64,000 nt of DNA from positions 1,736,001 to 1,800,000 of the forward strand of contig CP145410.1 in NCBI GenBank assembly GCA_036867785.1, written 5' to 3'. The notes under the pieces were generated by a model, which worked only from the letters and a program-made list of their open reading frames with translations, had not been told where the DNA came from and searched no databases. A program made the translations under genes and the position numbers. Origin of the DNA: Plasmodiophora brassicae. Its lineage: Eukaryota; Endomyxa: Phytomyxea; Phytomyxea; Plasmodiophorida. This document shows, piece by piece, positions 43,319 to 54,158 of this stretch; position 1 is the first letter of the stretch; every line of letters begins with the position of its first letter.

Positions 43319-45361
43319 CTAATGAAGCCAGCGTGCCACACAAACGGCGACAGTTACAGCCAGCAACACGTCAAGGAGCATGATGGCGCGCGGGCGACGA
43401 ACCAACGGCAGCGCTTGGGACACCATCGTACGGAGGATCGTCGCGATGAGTATGAACACGAACAGTGCCGGTGGGTCCCTCGCAACCATGAGCGTCTTGT
43501 CAGCTGGGGCGCAGTCGTCGGCACTGTGCCTCGTTCGGTTTCCCGCGCCCGGTTCAGTTCGACGTAGGCCCCGTTTGGTCAGTGATGGTTCCGAAGGCGC
43601 GATGTCGGCATTGGGTTGTACGATGCCTGCGACCCGTCGTGGAGCTGGGTCGAGGGCGGAATTTGTCATTGGCGAATTCGCGAATGCGAACCGGGACTTT
43701 GAAGCGGGTTTCAGGGCAGTCGAACCGTTAAACGGTGGGATCGTTAATGAGGAGATGCTCGTCATGCCGTTCTTGTGGATCCTAACCTCTCGTGTCAGGG
43801 TTGGGCGCCGAACAACACTGGCCATGGTGAACGTCGACGCAACATCGTGTCTGGGCGACGGCTCTGGGACAGTAACGGGTTGCAGGAGGAGACTGGATGC
43901 GTTCGGCGCCGGACGGTCTCCACAAACAGCACGATAAGTCGGACTGGCGCCGGGCCGCCGTCTCAGCGTCCCAATGCAGGGCGTGTCGATTTCGGGAGAC
44001 TTGATTGAGGAGCGAACATGGGTGGAATCGTCAATTGGAGCGGGGCCTACAGGCACTGAAGATGCTGGCGGCAATGCCATTGATGATAGTCCTGAAGTTG
44101 GTGGTGGGGATGGCAGCGGTGCTGGCAGTGGTGCTGGTGCCGATGTTGTTGGGGCTGCTTTGGTCCGTGTCGGTGCTGGTTCTGGCGTTGGTGATGATGA
44201 TGACGATGATGACGATGTTGAGCCTGACCAGCATGAGGACGAGGACGAACCGCAGGAGGCTGAGCTGGAACGGGATGAGCAGGAGACGGATGACGCAGAC
44301 CGTATGCAATCCATTTCTGGCTTTTCCAACACGATAGTAGACGTCTTGGGATGGACAGCAGCATTGCTGATGCTTATCCTTGTCGCCGACGCGACGTTCG
44401 CCTCGTCGTTGGCCGACTCTCCCGAACGTGGTCCTAAAGGCGTCGATGAAGCCACAGTCTTAACCGATGTGTCGTCTGTGCTGAGGGCAACGCTTCGTGG
44501 TGCCGGCGAGCGCAACGTGAATCGCTTTAGCGCGTCTCGGAACGCTTCGTCTGCAGCCGTACTAGTGCTGTTGCCTGTTGCCGTATTCTTGATCATCATG
44601 CGGTCACGCCCAGCCGGGACGTCCATTTCAGCTGGTTTCGGCCTCGGTTTCGGGTCCCTGCTGAATCCGACCCGCAACGTTCCCGTCGGCGCCTGCACCG
44701 CGGCAGCCTTCGCGTCGAACAGATCAGGTGGTCGGAGTACTGTCCGCCCAGCTGCGCCTTCCAACTTGTTCCCCCGCCTCATCGTTGCAGAAGCAGCGGA
44801 CACATCCACTTTGAAACGTTCGTCCAGTGATCTATCGATAACTGGTGCCGAGGAGTACCGGGTTGCAAGAGATCTCGTATGGTGCTGCAGGCGGTCAAGC
44901 AGCGCCTTCGTCTCGGGTGGCAATTCCGTACACGTCTTCTGAGCCGCTCGCCTGGCCACATCTCTGTCTAAGCGTAACGCGCGAGCTGCCTGGTCTCGCT
45001 CATTCTCACCGCGCATGACTGCTATAAGGCACGCGCCTTCACTCCAAGCGTTTAGATAGCGACCCTTTCGAAACGACCAAGACTTGATTGTCTTCCTTGC
45101 TTCCGCGTGTAAGTCGTGGTTCACGTCCAGGACTCGTGATCGACGCGTGCGGCTCCTGCCGTCCGGTACCGCCACAATCGAGTATCGCGGTCGTTGACAG
45201 AGGTCGCCAACTAGGCGGTCGCAACGACGTCGTGCAATTGCGCGAAAGACCACGACTTTGCATATTCTTGAGACACCGCGCCATAAGAGCAGTCGGATCG
45301 AGAGCCGGAGATGTGTGATCAGGGACAGGTGATTCTCGGGTACGTCCTCATATGCCTGCAT
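43319..45361 (-). CDS. Large Ser/Pro-rich protein with C-terminal membrane spans, unknown
   Basis: An uninterrupted frame of 680 residues starts at an ATG near 45361 (MQAYEDVPENHLSL). After a basic N-terminal third (residues 40-200, with KSWSFRKGRYLNAWSEGACL) comes a long low-complexity Ser/Pro/Thr region with runs of serine (near residue 390). The C-terminus has two hydrophobic segments (LFVFILIATILRTMV and IMLLDVLLAVTVAVCVARWL). No family is recognised. An anchor at the extreme C-terminus with a disordered, cytosolic remainder would fit a tail-anchored scaffold. An upstream exon at 45360-45545 in another frame (VSYTIDFCPWKRDAG) may belong to it or to the gene to its right. The antisense frame at 43974-44942 is ignored. 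Confidence 0.55.
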   Translation of the reverse strand: MQAYEDVPENHLSLITHLRLSIRLLLWRGVSRICKVVVFRAIARRRCDRLVGDLCQRPRYSIVAVPDGRSRTRRSRVLDVNHDLHAEARKTIKSWSFRKGRYLNAWSEGACLIAVMRGENERDQAARALRLDRDVARRAAQKTCTELPPETKALLDRLQHHTRSLATRYSSAPVIDRSLDERFKVDVSAASATMRRGNKLEGAAGRTVLRPPDLFDAKAAAVQAPTGTLRVGFSRDPKPRPKPAEMDVPAGRDRMMIKNTATGNSTSTAADEAFRDALKRFTLRSPAPRSVALSTDDTSVKTVASSTPLGPRSGESANDEANVASATRISISNAAVHPKTSTIVLEKPEMDCIRSASSVSCSSRSSSASCGSSSSSCWSGSTSSSSSSSSPTPEPAPTRTKAAPTTSAPAPLPAPLPSPPPTSGLSSMALPPASSVPVGPAPIDDSTHVRSSIKSPEIDTPCIGTLRRRPGASPTYRAVCGDRPAPNASSLLLQPVTVPEPSPRHDVASTFTMASVVRRPTLTREVRIHKNGMTSISSLTIPPFNGSTALKPASKSRFAFANSPMTNSALDPAPRRVAGIVQPNADIAPSEPSLTKRGLRRTEPGAGNRTRHSADDCAPADKTLMVARDPPALFVFILIATILRTMVSQALPLVRRPRAIMLLDVLLAVTVAVCVARWLH

Positions 45362-46400
45362 CCCGCTTCCATGGGCAAAAGTCGATGGTATACGACACTG
45401 TCACATCGGGAACGTTGCCGAAGATGTTCCGAAGGTGTTGGGGTTCCTTTGACGAGCACCGGCACCATAACGGGTTCGACGTTCGCCTGGTCATAAGGGT
45501 CAAGGGAAGGAACGGAGCATACCTGGCAATGGAAATCAGTACCAATCGGAAAAGTAGATCGTCTGCTGCTTACCGCCTCGTCACTCATCCGGCGAGCCGA
45601 TTCTCTCTCAACTTTGCAACCACTTGTCGACCAGGCCAACATCGGCAGCTTGCGACGGCAGCGGGATCGTATTTGCGATAACCATATCGTCAAGGTCTTC
45701 GAGAGAGATGGGGATACGGCTAGAAGGCGGGCGATCACTGGATAGTGAGGCAGCTAGCACCGTTGAATCGAGCACACGTCTATATCATCATCAATGGGGG
45801 TGAGCTCAAGGCCTACAGCCATGGCTGCGCATAGCACAGAGGTACTCTGCTCCTGCATCTCTGTCGTCGTTAGGAGACGCGTGCCACCGCCCAAGATATC
45901 TACGATGGCGGCGATCAAGGCGATGGGGCGCAGCTTCTCGGTGCCGACGCTGGTTCCCCGTCATCCGACGCGTTCCCAGGACAGGATCCGGCTGTCGAGG
46001 AGGCAGATGGCCAGTGGTCATGCACCGAAATCGCCACGATCGCGACCGCCAGGCCTGACGTTAATGCGGCTGCCGTCGCTTCGTCACGATGTCTGCTGCG
46101 GGTACTGCCTGCACCATGATCGGGCACCGCTCAAGCTCGTGCGAATGAGGCACAGCCCGTCCAGTAGCCACTTCAGCGACGTCCAGCCAGCAGCGGTCAC
46201 TATTCTGCCCAGAGTCATACGACGCCGACCGGTCCCAGCCGTCCATCGGAAGCCATCACAGGCCCCCAGGGATTCCAGCGATGACGCAGTGCTCACGAAC
46301 GGAACCACGTCTCGTCGTCGGCTGGCCTTACCGGCTTGGCCGTGAGCCAAGTAAATCAACGTACAGCTGGATGTGATGTGGAAACTGTGTGGGGTGACAG
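45362..46400 (-). other. Fragmented coding-like minus-strand region, gene structure unresolved
   Basis: Several short minus-strand pieces look coding but could not be joined: AVGLELTPIDDDIDV with PPSSRIPISLEDLDDMVIAN (about 45640-45830), LRPIALIAAIVDILGGGTR (about 45860-45960), SGLAVAIVAIS (about 46040-46075), and VTAAGWTSLKWLLDGLCLIR (about 46140-46200). The hydrophobic stretches suggest a membrane protein with several short introns, read leftward. I do not recognise the family, and a clear start was not found. Confidence 0.35.
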
Positions 46401-46425
46401 TGAACAATTGCTAGTGAGTAACCGC

Positions 46426-48192
46426 CTAGAGTTCTTCCTTGTCTTCGTCATCGTCGCCACTCGGCTCTTCCTCGTCCTCGGCGCCATCATCAGACAGCGA
46501 TGAGACCGCCTTCTTCCGGTCGGCCGACAGGGTCGTCGACTTGTCAGCAATGAACTTGGCGATCGCGGCAACGGAACGCTCGCCTTGGTAGGTGAGCGGG
46601 TTCGACTTCTTGCCGGCTGGGAAGAAGAAAATCGTCGGGAAACCTTGTATCTCCAACGGAATGTCATTCTGCGTCCCGTCGACTTGAGCAATGACAACGG
46701 ATTTGTCGTCGGCAAACATGTCGGCAAGCGTCTTGTACTTGGGGGCAAGCTGCTGGCAGTGGCCGCACCACGGCGCGTAGAACTCAAGCAGAACGTCCTT
46801 GCTGTCGTCGAGAACGATCTCGTCGTAGTTCTTGCCGACAATCTTCGTCAGGGGGCCAGAGTTGTCCTCGGGGACCTCTTCGGACTTGACGAAAGGCGCA
46901 ACGTCGCCATCAAGGACCTTTTGCGCCCACGACGACAGGTCGCCCGCGGCGAACGACGAATCCTCCGGGTACAAGTACTTCTTCTTGTTAGCCTGATCGT
47001 CGATGACGACGCCCGGCCACTTGTCCGACAGGCCCATGTTCTCGGCGTGACGCGCGTAGTCGACAGCGTCAAGCCAGACCCAGCTGAGCTTGCCCTTGGA
47101 CTCCTTAGCCGCCTCCTTCAGGACGGCGATGTGGTCGTCGCGACCCGACTTGTCCAGGAACGCCCAGACAAGAGGTAGGCCGCGATCAACATAGGCTGCG
47201 AGGCGAGCAATCAGAACAAACATCGTCTCATGCACGACCATCCACGGCACCCTACATTTGTAATTCTCTGGGGAGATTTCCGCAACGAGCGGGAACGACT
47301 CTGCCTTGATGAACTCCTCCAGGGAGGACTTGTCGAACGCGTTCCCAGTGTAGCGGACAGGTGACTCGGCGAAGGGAAGGAATATCAGGAAGACAGGAGC
47401 CTCGGCCTTCGCCGATTCAGCGTCAACTTCACCGACGACCTTGTAGGGCGCGACAGCAAAGCTGACGTCGGCGCGCAGCTTTTCGGCAACTTTGTCAACG
47501 ACCGCACGGTGCTTGCTGTCCTTCTTCAGGAACGCAACCGCCTTGATACCCACATCCTTTGTGAACTTCGCCACATCCTCAGCCGAGGCGAGGTCGACAA
47601 CAGCGGGACCGGAGAAGCGCTTGACGTATCCCGCAATGGCTGTCACGGCAGGGACCAACGTCATTGGGCGGACAGCATCATTACGTTTGCAGGTCACGTT
47701 ACCGTCTGCTTTGCGACCACCATCGTACTCCCTGGCGACGCCATCCGAGAACCATTTCAGGGTTGGGTACCCTTGGACCTTGTAGCGTTCGCAAACTTCC
47801 TTCTCCTCTGTGCAGTCGACCTCTACAACGCGAATAATGAGTACGTTCGAACACACCGCGACTATCGCGGATCCATACTGGCGAGCTTGGCGCCAACTTT
47901 GTCCTTCTTCAGATGCGTCGCCGCCTTCTCGTACTCCGGCGCGAGCGCCTTGCTATACAATCAACAGCGCATCACGTCGGGGCGGCGCCCACATCGACCG
48001 AGAGACGACCCCCACCGACCAGTGTCCGCACCAGGGCGCGTAGAACTCGACGAGCACGTTCTTGTGGTCCTTCAGCGCGTCGTCGAACGACGACGTCGTC
48101 AGTACCAGGACATCGCCGTCAGCCTCCTTGGCGAGCACCGCGCACGCCAGCACCGCCGCAACGCCCAGCCAGGCCACGACGCGCAACGCCAT
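46426..48192 (-). CDS. PDI: Protein disulfide isomerase (two CGHC thioredoxin domains, KEEL end)
   Basis: The ATG at 48192 opens a signal peptide ([20 protein letters not shown]). The first active site, [16 protein letters not shown], is split by an intron between TG and C of the second cysteine codon. Other short introns join [25 protein letters not shown] and PENYKSYVDRG. The order a-b-b'-a' is complete; the second active site reads [17 protein letters not shown]. The C-terminal acidic tail ends DEDKEEL, a KDEL-like ER retrieval signal. The enzyme forms and reshuffles disulfide bonds in the ER lumen. Its start is 286 bases from ZIP11's on the opposite strand. All catalytic residues are present. 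Confidence 0.95.
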
Positions 48193-48477
48193 CCACCCGA
48201 CGCCGCCGCCCCAAAAACGCAAATGAAATATTGCCGCCCGGCGGCGCCGACGGCACGTGCGACTGCGAGGGTGGACGTGGCCAACAACGGCGCTGTTGCA
48301 CATTGCCAAACGGCGGGTTGACTCTCGGCAAAACGCCGCCGCCTCTCGCGGACCGCCTTTGCCAACGGCCACGCGGACTGTGCGAAGACAGGCGCAGCTG
48401 GGAACATCGCCGCCGGGTCGATGAATGATGTCGGCATCGTCGGCGCGTTGTAGTACGGTGGCGTTTGGCATACGGCT
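48193..48477. promoter_or_regulatory. Divergent promoter region, PDI / ZIP11
   Basis: These 285 bases separate the two start codons. The sequence is GC-rich. Around 48300 and 48240 there are C-rich and A-rich patches, but no clear core motif. Open minus-strand frames upstream of the PDI ATG are read-through and are not included in the gene. Confidence 0.45.
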
Positions 48478-49669
48478 ATGGAGCGGGGAATATATTCACG
48501 GTTGCGCAGTGGCACGCTGCTGACGTGGGGGCTGACGGCGGTCGGGGCGGCCGGCATCCTTGTCATACCGGCGTCGACGTCGCCGGCCCGGCAACGCTGT
48601 ATTCTCGATGCGTCTTTCGGGTGAGGGTGCCGCGTGACCGTCCCCGGTCGACGCTAACCCTGTCTGGTCAGGTTCGCGGCTGGTATCATGACAGCGGCGT
48701 CGTTCTGGTCGCTGCTGCACCCGGCCATGGAATTGGCGCAGGCCACCGGCGCCTTCGTGTCGTGCCCCTACGTCCCCGTATCCATCGGGTTCATTCTCGG
48801 GGCCGCGTTTGTGCATTTGGCGGACTGGGCACTGAAGGAGTACCGATTTGACGGGATGGCGCCGTCGTCGTCGTCGTCGCCGGACGACGACAAGATCGCC
48901 AAGGCCAAGTCGCAGACGCAATGGCGTCGCACTGTGCTCATGTACTGTGGTAGTCCGCTATTGATACGTGATGCACCGTGAGTTCGCTTACCGATTGCGA
49001 TGCGGTGATCAGCGTGATCGCCATCACGGCCCACAACGTAAGTCGTATACACCGTCGTCCTGTGCTGAAACGACGTCACTGACGGGCCTCGCAAACAGAT
49101 ACCAGAAGGGCTGGCCGTTGGCGTTGCGTTTGCGACGATGCCGCTAGGTCGCGCGCGATCGCTCGCCATTGCGATCGGCCTTCAGAACATGCCCGAGGGC
49201 CTGGCGGTTTCGCTACCGCTGTACAGGGCCGGCGCGTCCGCCTGGAAGGTCCCGATACGGAACGCTCTGCGCGTACGCCCGTATCTGAGCGTTCGATGGC
49301 CAGGCGTTCTTTATTGGCCAGCTGTCCGGCATGGTTGAACCGGTGGGCGGGTTCCTCGGCGCGTACGCCGTCACGCTGTTCGAACCGATGCTGCCATGGG
49401 CGATGGCGTTTGCCGCTGGTAACGTTGCGTCGAACACCACCCGCGGGCCGTCCCTGTGGCTGACGTTGTCGTTTCGACTAGGTGCAATGATATTCGTTGT
49501 GTACGGCATTGGCGCACGGTACCGCGTCTGGGCCACGTTGCTGACTCGTGCGCCTGGCAGGTTCGACGACATTGTCCCTGAATGCTCGGCCGAAGGGAAC
49601 ACGCGCCTGGCATCATGGTTCGGCATCGGCGGGTTTGTGCTCATGACGGTCATGGATGTCATGTTTTAA
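48478..49669 (+). CDS. SLC39A11: ZIP11-like (SLC39A11, GufA-type) zinc transporter
   Basis: The ATG at 48478 starts [21 protein letters not shown] 51-nt intron joins ILDASFG to [20 protein letters not shown]. After a cytosolic loop rich in Ser/Asp, the family motif [19 protein letters not shown] is assembled across two introns (about 48952-49009 and 49038-49099), followed by [34 protein letters not shown] and [15 protein letters not shown]. The two xNxPEG motifs are the metal-binding core of ZIP proteins, and GQLSGMVEP is a ZIP11 hallmark. In animals ZIP11 moves zinc out of the Golgi or nucleus into the cytosol. Eight or so membrane spans, as expected. Confidence 0.92.
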
Positions 49670-49883
49670 CGCGACGTTGACTCATTATACACCTACCCTT
49701 TCAATCGGTAAGCCCCGCCTCCAGTGTCGCCGACACGGTGCACGGCGATGAGTGTTCCGCTTCGGATCACCGTCAGATCATACGGTACCGGTGGGAGGGT
49801 TCCCATGGCGGCGCTGATCGGAAGAGGATCGCTCGCGTACGGCTTCGTGTTGCCATTAAAATCTAACCGTCGTATCGTCCACG

Positions 49884-51649
49884 ATGGCCGGGGTGTCGAT
49901 ACGCGGCGTCATCTGCATCGTGTCGGCGGTGGTGACGGCCGTCGGCACGCTCGCCTTCATCGCCCACCGTCACCAGCGTCCGATTCGGTCGGTCATGCAC
50001 CGTCTCTGCAGCGAGTCGACCTCGCTGATACCCGCACCGGCGTTAGGTCCCTGTGGCCATTGTTCCTGTCGATCACCATGCCGCTCATTACCATCAGCAT
50101 GGGCGTTCTGGGCGTCGACTACCTGCCCTGCGCCAGGCAGGCCGTCCTCGACCAGGTCGTCACCGACGTCTCCTTCGTCGTCGTCTGCGTCTTCGCGTTC
50201 GTCATCTACCGTACGGCACACCTTCGTTGCCCTCGTCTATGGTTCGTTAACGCCCGACCAGGGACACGTCGTCAGACGCAGGACAAGGTTGAGTACGGCG
50301 GGAGCGGGTCGCCGAAACCATCTGTGAACCGTCCCGAGAACGTTCGCCGCTCGATCGGGAACATCCCCGAGCGCTCGTCCGAGTCGCGAAGCACGACGGC
50401 GAAGGACGCAGACGGCGCCGTGATCATGAACGCGCGCGAGTTCGCGAACGTGGCGGAAGGCGCCCAGATCGCTAAGCGGATCAAGACGAAAGCCGTCAGC
50501 CGTCGTGGCGGAATCGTCGTCAAGCGCAACACACGCCCTCGGCCGGTATCCGCTGCAGAAATCGTCGTCGTCGCTGTCGCGTCGCTCGTCATGGCGGCGC
50601 CGGCGATAACGAGCATCGTCCTGTCGGCGATCGGCGGTTCGACATCCTGTGGGACGAACGTGATCCGGGTGGTCGGCGTCGCACGTACAGGACTGGCCGT
50701 CCTGCTCGGCGGTGTCACGATCGCCGTCCTGCAGAGCAAGAAGCAGGTCAAGTCAGGCATCATGCAGTACATGGTGGGCGTGTGGGCGGCCACGGTCGCC
50801 ACCCTGATCGAGCAGGTCGTGTTCGTCGCGTTGCCGAACGTCCCCGCGGCCGTCCAGGCCCTGGTCCCGTACTTCACGCTGAACGTCGCGATTGTCGGGT
50901 ACTTTGTGTTCCTCCAGCTCTGGAAGCATCGGTCGGTTCCATCGTCGCGCCTTTGGGAGGTCGTGGTTGACTGGTGGCTCGACAGGTACATTGAAGTGCA
51001 GATGAGGGCGTTCCGGGCGGCACAGGACAATGGGGGTGCGGACCAGTTCGCGTCGTTCCTGAGGACGGACAGCGGGTTCGAGGCGTTCCGCCAGCACCTG
51101 ATCGATGAGTTCAGCGTCGAGAACCTGCTGTTCTACAAGCGGGTGGAGGAGTACAACGCGTTCGTGATGCAGTGCTCGCTGGAGGCGGGCAAGGATGTGA
51201 CGCCGGGCGAGGTCCTGCGCCAGGGGCCGGTCCTCGAGATGGCGTCGATGCTCTACTACGATTTCCTGCATCCGGAGGCGCCCCTGGCCATAAACTTGTC
51301 GTCGCCGTTGCGCGCCAAGTACAGCAAGATCTTCAGCCCCGTCGTGTACAGCGACGAGGGCATCGACTTCGACCACCTGGTCATCGAGTCCAACCTGTTC
51401 GACCCGGCGCGCGACAGCATCATCAAGCTGATGATGACGGACTCGTTCTTCCGGTTCAAGCGGACCGAGCGCGGCCAGCGCGCCTGGGTGGAATTCATGG
51501 CGCCCAAGAGCCGCATGTCGCGTCTGTCCAAGCACCTGACCACGAACCTGTCGTCGACGCTGCACCGTCTCCAGACGCGACGCGGCACGTCCCAAGATCG
51601 GGCCGGCGAGGCACACACGCCCACCGGCGGCGCCGGCAACGCGGTCTGA
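49884..51649 (+). CDS. Seven-transmembrane protein with C-terminal RGS domain
   Basis: The ATG at 49884 opens the first membrane span (RGVICIVSAVVTAVGTLAFI). An intron (about 49990-50046) joins RPIR to SLWPLFLSITMPLITISMGV. Further spans are VTDVSFVVVCVFAFVIY, AEIVVVAVASLVMAAPAI, TGLAVLLGGVTIAVLQ, GVWAATVATLIEQVVFVAL and LVPYFTLNVAIVGYFVFLQL. The cytosolic part is an RGS fold: FEAFRQHLIDEFSVENLLFY, then FLHPEAPLAINLSS and DPARDSIIKLMMTDSFFRFK. RGS domains speed GTP hydrolysis by G-alpha. A receptor joined to its own RGS recalls Arabidopsis RGS1 and protist receptors. It could shut off signalling from receptors such as those at 1253-11892. There is a loop insert of about 80 residues between spans 3 and 4. 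Confidence 0.88.
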
Positions 51650-51689
51650 CGTTTCGTTCAATGAAGTCAACCGCTGGGTCAGCCGGCGG

Positions 51690-52492
51690 ATGTCACGTGA
51701 CCAAGATTTCAGCGAATGCCTTGACCCGCAGGCGGACCCATCGCACGTCGGCAGAAGCATGACGCTGCCCAGGAGGCCTGTCGCGAAACTCGTAGGCACC
51801 ATGTGGCCTTGGGCGGGCGCCTGAATCTGATCGAGGGCAGGGCCCCGCGCCGACTAGTCCCCAGGTGCGCACGCTGGTCGATGGGAACCAGGCCGATTTC
51901 GAGGAGATCGCGCAGCGTGTCACGTCGGAGCTCGAAAGCTGTGTGCCGCCTGCCGACAAGGACGTCGTCGTACGCACCGTCCTCTATCGTCTCGGCAAGC
52001 GCTTCTCGGAGTGCAACGACCGCATTATACAGGTCACGATGGTGGCTAGGTGCGGACCAGGGCCAGGCAGTGCTGACGGCCATCTGGTATAGATATGCAG
52101 CCAGAGCAACGAAGCGGCGCTGGAGGAGCCGCCGAAGAAGAAAGCGTGCCGGACGACAGGGTCGAACGTCGAACCGATGAAGAAGTGGTTCCTGGAGCAT
52201 CTGAACTACCCTTACCCGACGAACGAGGAGAAGGCCGTTATGGCGAAAGAGAGCGGGCAATCCGTGCGACAGGTCAGCAACTGGTACGTCAGCGACTCCC
52301 GATGGGTGCGCTCTGTGCTCAGCAATGCGCGGCAGGTTCATCAACATCCGCATGCGCGTCTGGACGCCCCTCGTCAAGAGCTATGGCATTGTCCTCGTGG
52401 AAAACGGCGGCCCCTTCGCACGGGAGCGCCACGTCCTCCCAGACGACGCCGTCCAGGAAATCCTGGGCCACTTCAAGCGCAACGAACCATAG
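51690..52492 (+). CDS. TALE-class homeodomain transcription factor
   Basis: The ATG at 51690 (MSRDQDFSECLDPQADP) leads to KL; an intron (about 51790-51865) joins it to VRTLVDGNQADFEEIAQRVT. A second intron (about 52033-52094) comes before ICSQSNEAALEEPPKKKACR, which has a possible nuclear signal. The homeodomain is VEPMKKWFLEHLNYPYPTNE, then EKAVMAKESGQSVRQVSN; a third intron inside the recognition helix joins W to FINIRMRVWTPLV. The three-residue PYP insertion between helices 1 and 2 marks the TALE class. Trp, Phe and Asn of WFIN are kept; the usual following NAR is NIR. TALE proteins often control life-cycle or sexual switches in protists and algae; that role here is inference. Confidence 0.9.
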
Positions 52493-52749
52493 CACCAACC
52501 AGGAGCCGTTCTGAAGGTGGGGACTTGAGGGCGGAACGTTCCCCGTGGGCGGATGCAAAACGTGAGCTAAAACAGTTGCACAAATGTACATGTTTTTTTG
52601 GTCTGCGAACGGTTGCGCACGGAGTCCGTGACGGAGTCCGTGGCCGATCGTGCCAAACGTCGTAGTGGCTGCGCCCTACCTGGAAGCTGATACCTCCGCG
52701 GAGGTCTCTCCCCCTCTCTCGGCAGGCGGCGCTCTAGTCCAGACTTATA

Positions 52750-54108
52750 ATGGCGGACGCGAACTCTGCGCGTCGTCGCCGTGCGGAGGCTGACCCGCCG
52801 TCGACGTCGTCGAAGCGGGCGCGTGGGCCCGCGGAGCCGCTCCGCCACGGGTTCAAGCTGAACGAAGACGACCTGAAATGCGTTGTGTGTCTCGAGTTCC
52901 CGGTGGGGACCATCGTCCAGTGTGCAAACGGGCACCTGCTGTGCACGGATTGCCATGAGCGCGTTGTGGAAGCATACCAGTGCGTGTGCCCGACGTGCCG
53001 CGTTAAGCTGTCCCGGGACCGCCCGTCCAGGAACCGATTCGCTGAATCCGTCCTCGCCACCGTCATCGTCCCGTGTGGCAACGCCGGCTGCCAGGAGCGC
53101 CTCGCGTTCGCCAAGGTGCATGAACACCAGTCGGACCTGTGCCCGTACCGCATGTCGACCTGCAAGTTCGCACCGCTCGGGTGCGACTGGCGCGACCACG
53201 ACCACAAGCTCAAGGCCCATCAACGCGAATGCACCATGCGACACAAATCCGTCAAGTCGATCCTGAAGAAGGTCGTCGAACGTGACAACAACATCAAGGC
53301 CGAAGAGATCCGGCAACGCGAACGATTCCAGGCGCAGATCAAGGTTGCCGAGTTGCTGAACAGCCGGTGCCGCGACATCTGCATTCGTGAGGTCGTCATC
53401 GAACGCGACGAGATCTGCGACATCGTCTGCAGCAAACCGTTCCGCGTGTTTGGCGTCACCATGTCCCTCGAGCTCGTCATCGACGAACCCGCGGTGCTGT
53501 CGTCACCGCCACCCGCAGTACCTCCACCTCCAGCAATATCGTCTGCTGACGGGGCGGAGGCTCCCGTAGAGCCACCTCCCGTTGTCGAAGCGTCGTCTTC
53601 GTCGGATTCGGGTCAGCAGCGCCCCGCGGATAAGTCCTCCGTCGGTCTGGTGCTGACGCAGCGCTCCCGACGCGTCAAGCGCATGCGCATGTCGGTCTTC
53701 CTGATGAAGGGCCCCGATTCCGAGATGACGTTCGCGCCCGTGGTCCAGAACGTGCACTTCACGCGCAGCAAGCGGAACAGCGAGAAGTTCCCGTTGCCGC
53801 TGACGGCGCAAGCCGCTCGCGACCTGTTCGAGATGGGGTCGTTGACGCTCAGGATCGGCATGGTCGACCGGCGCCGAGGCCTGTCAAGGTCGTTCTCGAG
53901 CGAAGGCGCCGACGCGCGTGACGACGGCGGCGATTCGATGACGAGCTCGTCGTCGGATGACGACGGGTTAATGAGCGACGACGGCGACGAAGGCGGCCCG
54001 GATCAGTACTACTCGTCCAGTGAGCCGGACAGCGAGGATCTCGACTGCCTGCACTTCATGGAAGAAGACGACGATAACCACTACAATGGATCCGGATCCG
54101 AGTACTGA
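52750..54108 (+). CDS. CYHR1-like RING / TRAF-type zinc-finger protein
   Basis: A single open frame of 452 residues starts at the ATG at 52750. The N-terminal basic segment is followed by a RING-like finger (CVVCLEFPVGTIVQCANGHL, then CTDCHERVV and CPTCRVKL). A SIAH/TRAF-like zinc-finger pair follows (IVPCGNAGCQERL, CPYRMSTCKFAPLGCDW, H..C). A C-terminal beta-rich region with RMSVFLMKGPDSEMTFAPVV and FPLPLTAQAARDLFE matches cysteine/histidine-rich protein 1 (CYHR1/ZTRAF1). The last 80 residues are acidic and Ser-rich. The family's role is not well defined; a ubiquitin-ligase activity is possible from the RING. No intron is evident, unlike its neighbours. Confidence 0.85.
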   Translation: MADANSARRRRAEADPPSTSSKRARGPAEPLRHGFKLNEDDLKCVVCLEFPVGTIVQCANGHLLCTDCHERVVEAYQCVCPTCRVKLSRDRPSRNRFAESVLATVIVPCGNAGCQERLAFAKVHEHQSDLCPYRMSTCKFAPLGCDWRDHDHKLKAHQRECTMRHKSVKSILKKVVERDNNIKAEEIRQRERFQAQIKVAELLNSRCRDICIREVVIERDEICDIVCSKPFRVFGVTMSLELVIDEPAVLSSPPPAVPPPPAISSADGAEAPVEPPPVVEASSSSDSGQQRPADKSSVGLVLTQRSRRVKRMRMSVFLMKGPDSEMTFAPVVQNVHFTRSKRNSEKFPLPLTAQAARDLFEMGSLTLRIGMVDRRRGLSRSFSSEGADARDDGGDSMTSSSSDDDGLMSDDGDEGGPDQYYSSSEPDSEDLDCLHFMEEDDDNHYNGSGSEY

Positions 54109-54158
54109 CGTATGCAGAAATATAAAATTGCACAGGAACGAAACGTGCCCTATGTTGT

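Noticed and set aside
43974-44942. Plus-strand frame with an acidic run (DDDDDDDDVEPD) and a hydrophobic stretch
   Set aside because: It is the antisense of the serine-rich minus-strand gene; the acidic run mirrors the serine codons.
50753-51802. Minus-strand frame of 349 residues across the RGS gene
   Set aside because: It is antisense to a clear 7TM-RGS gene, with arginine/histidine-rich shadow composition.
52567-53316. Minus-strand frame over the CYHR1-like gene
   Set aside because: It is antisense to the zinc-finger gene and has no domain of its own.
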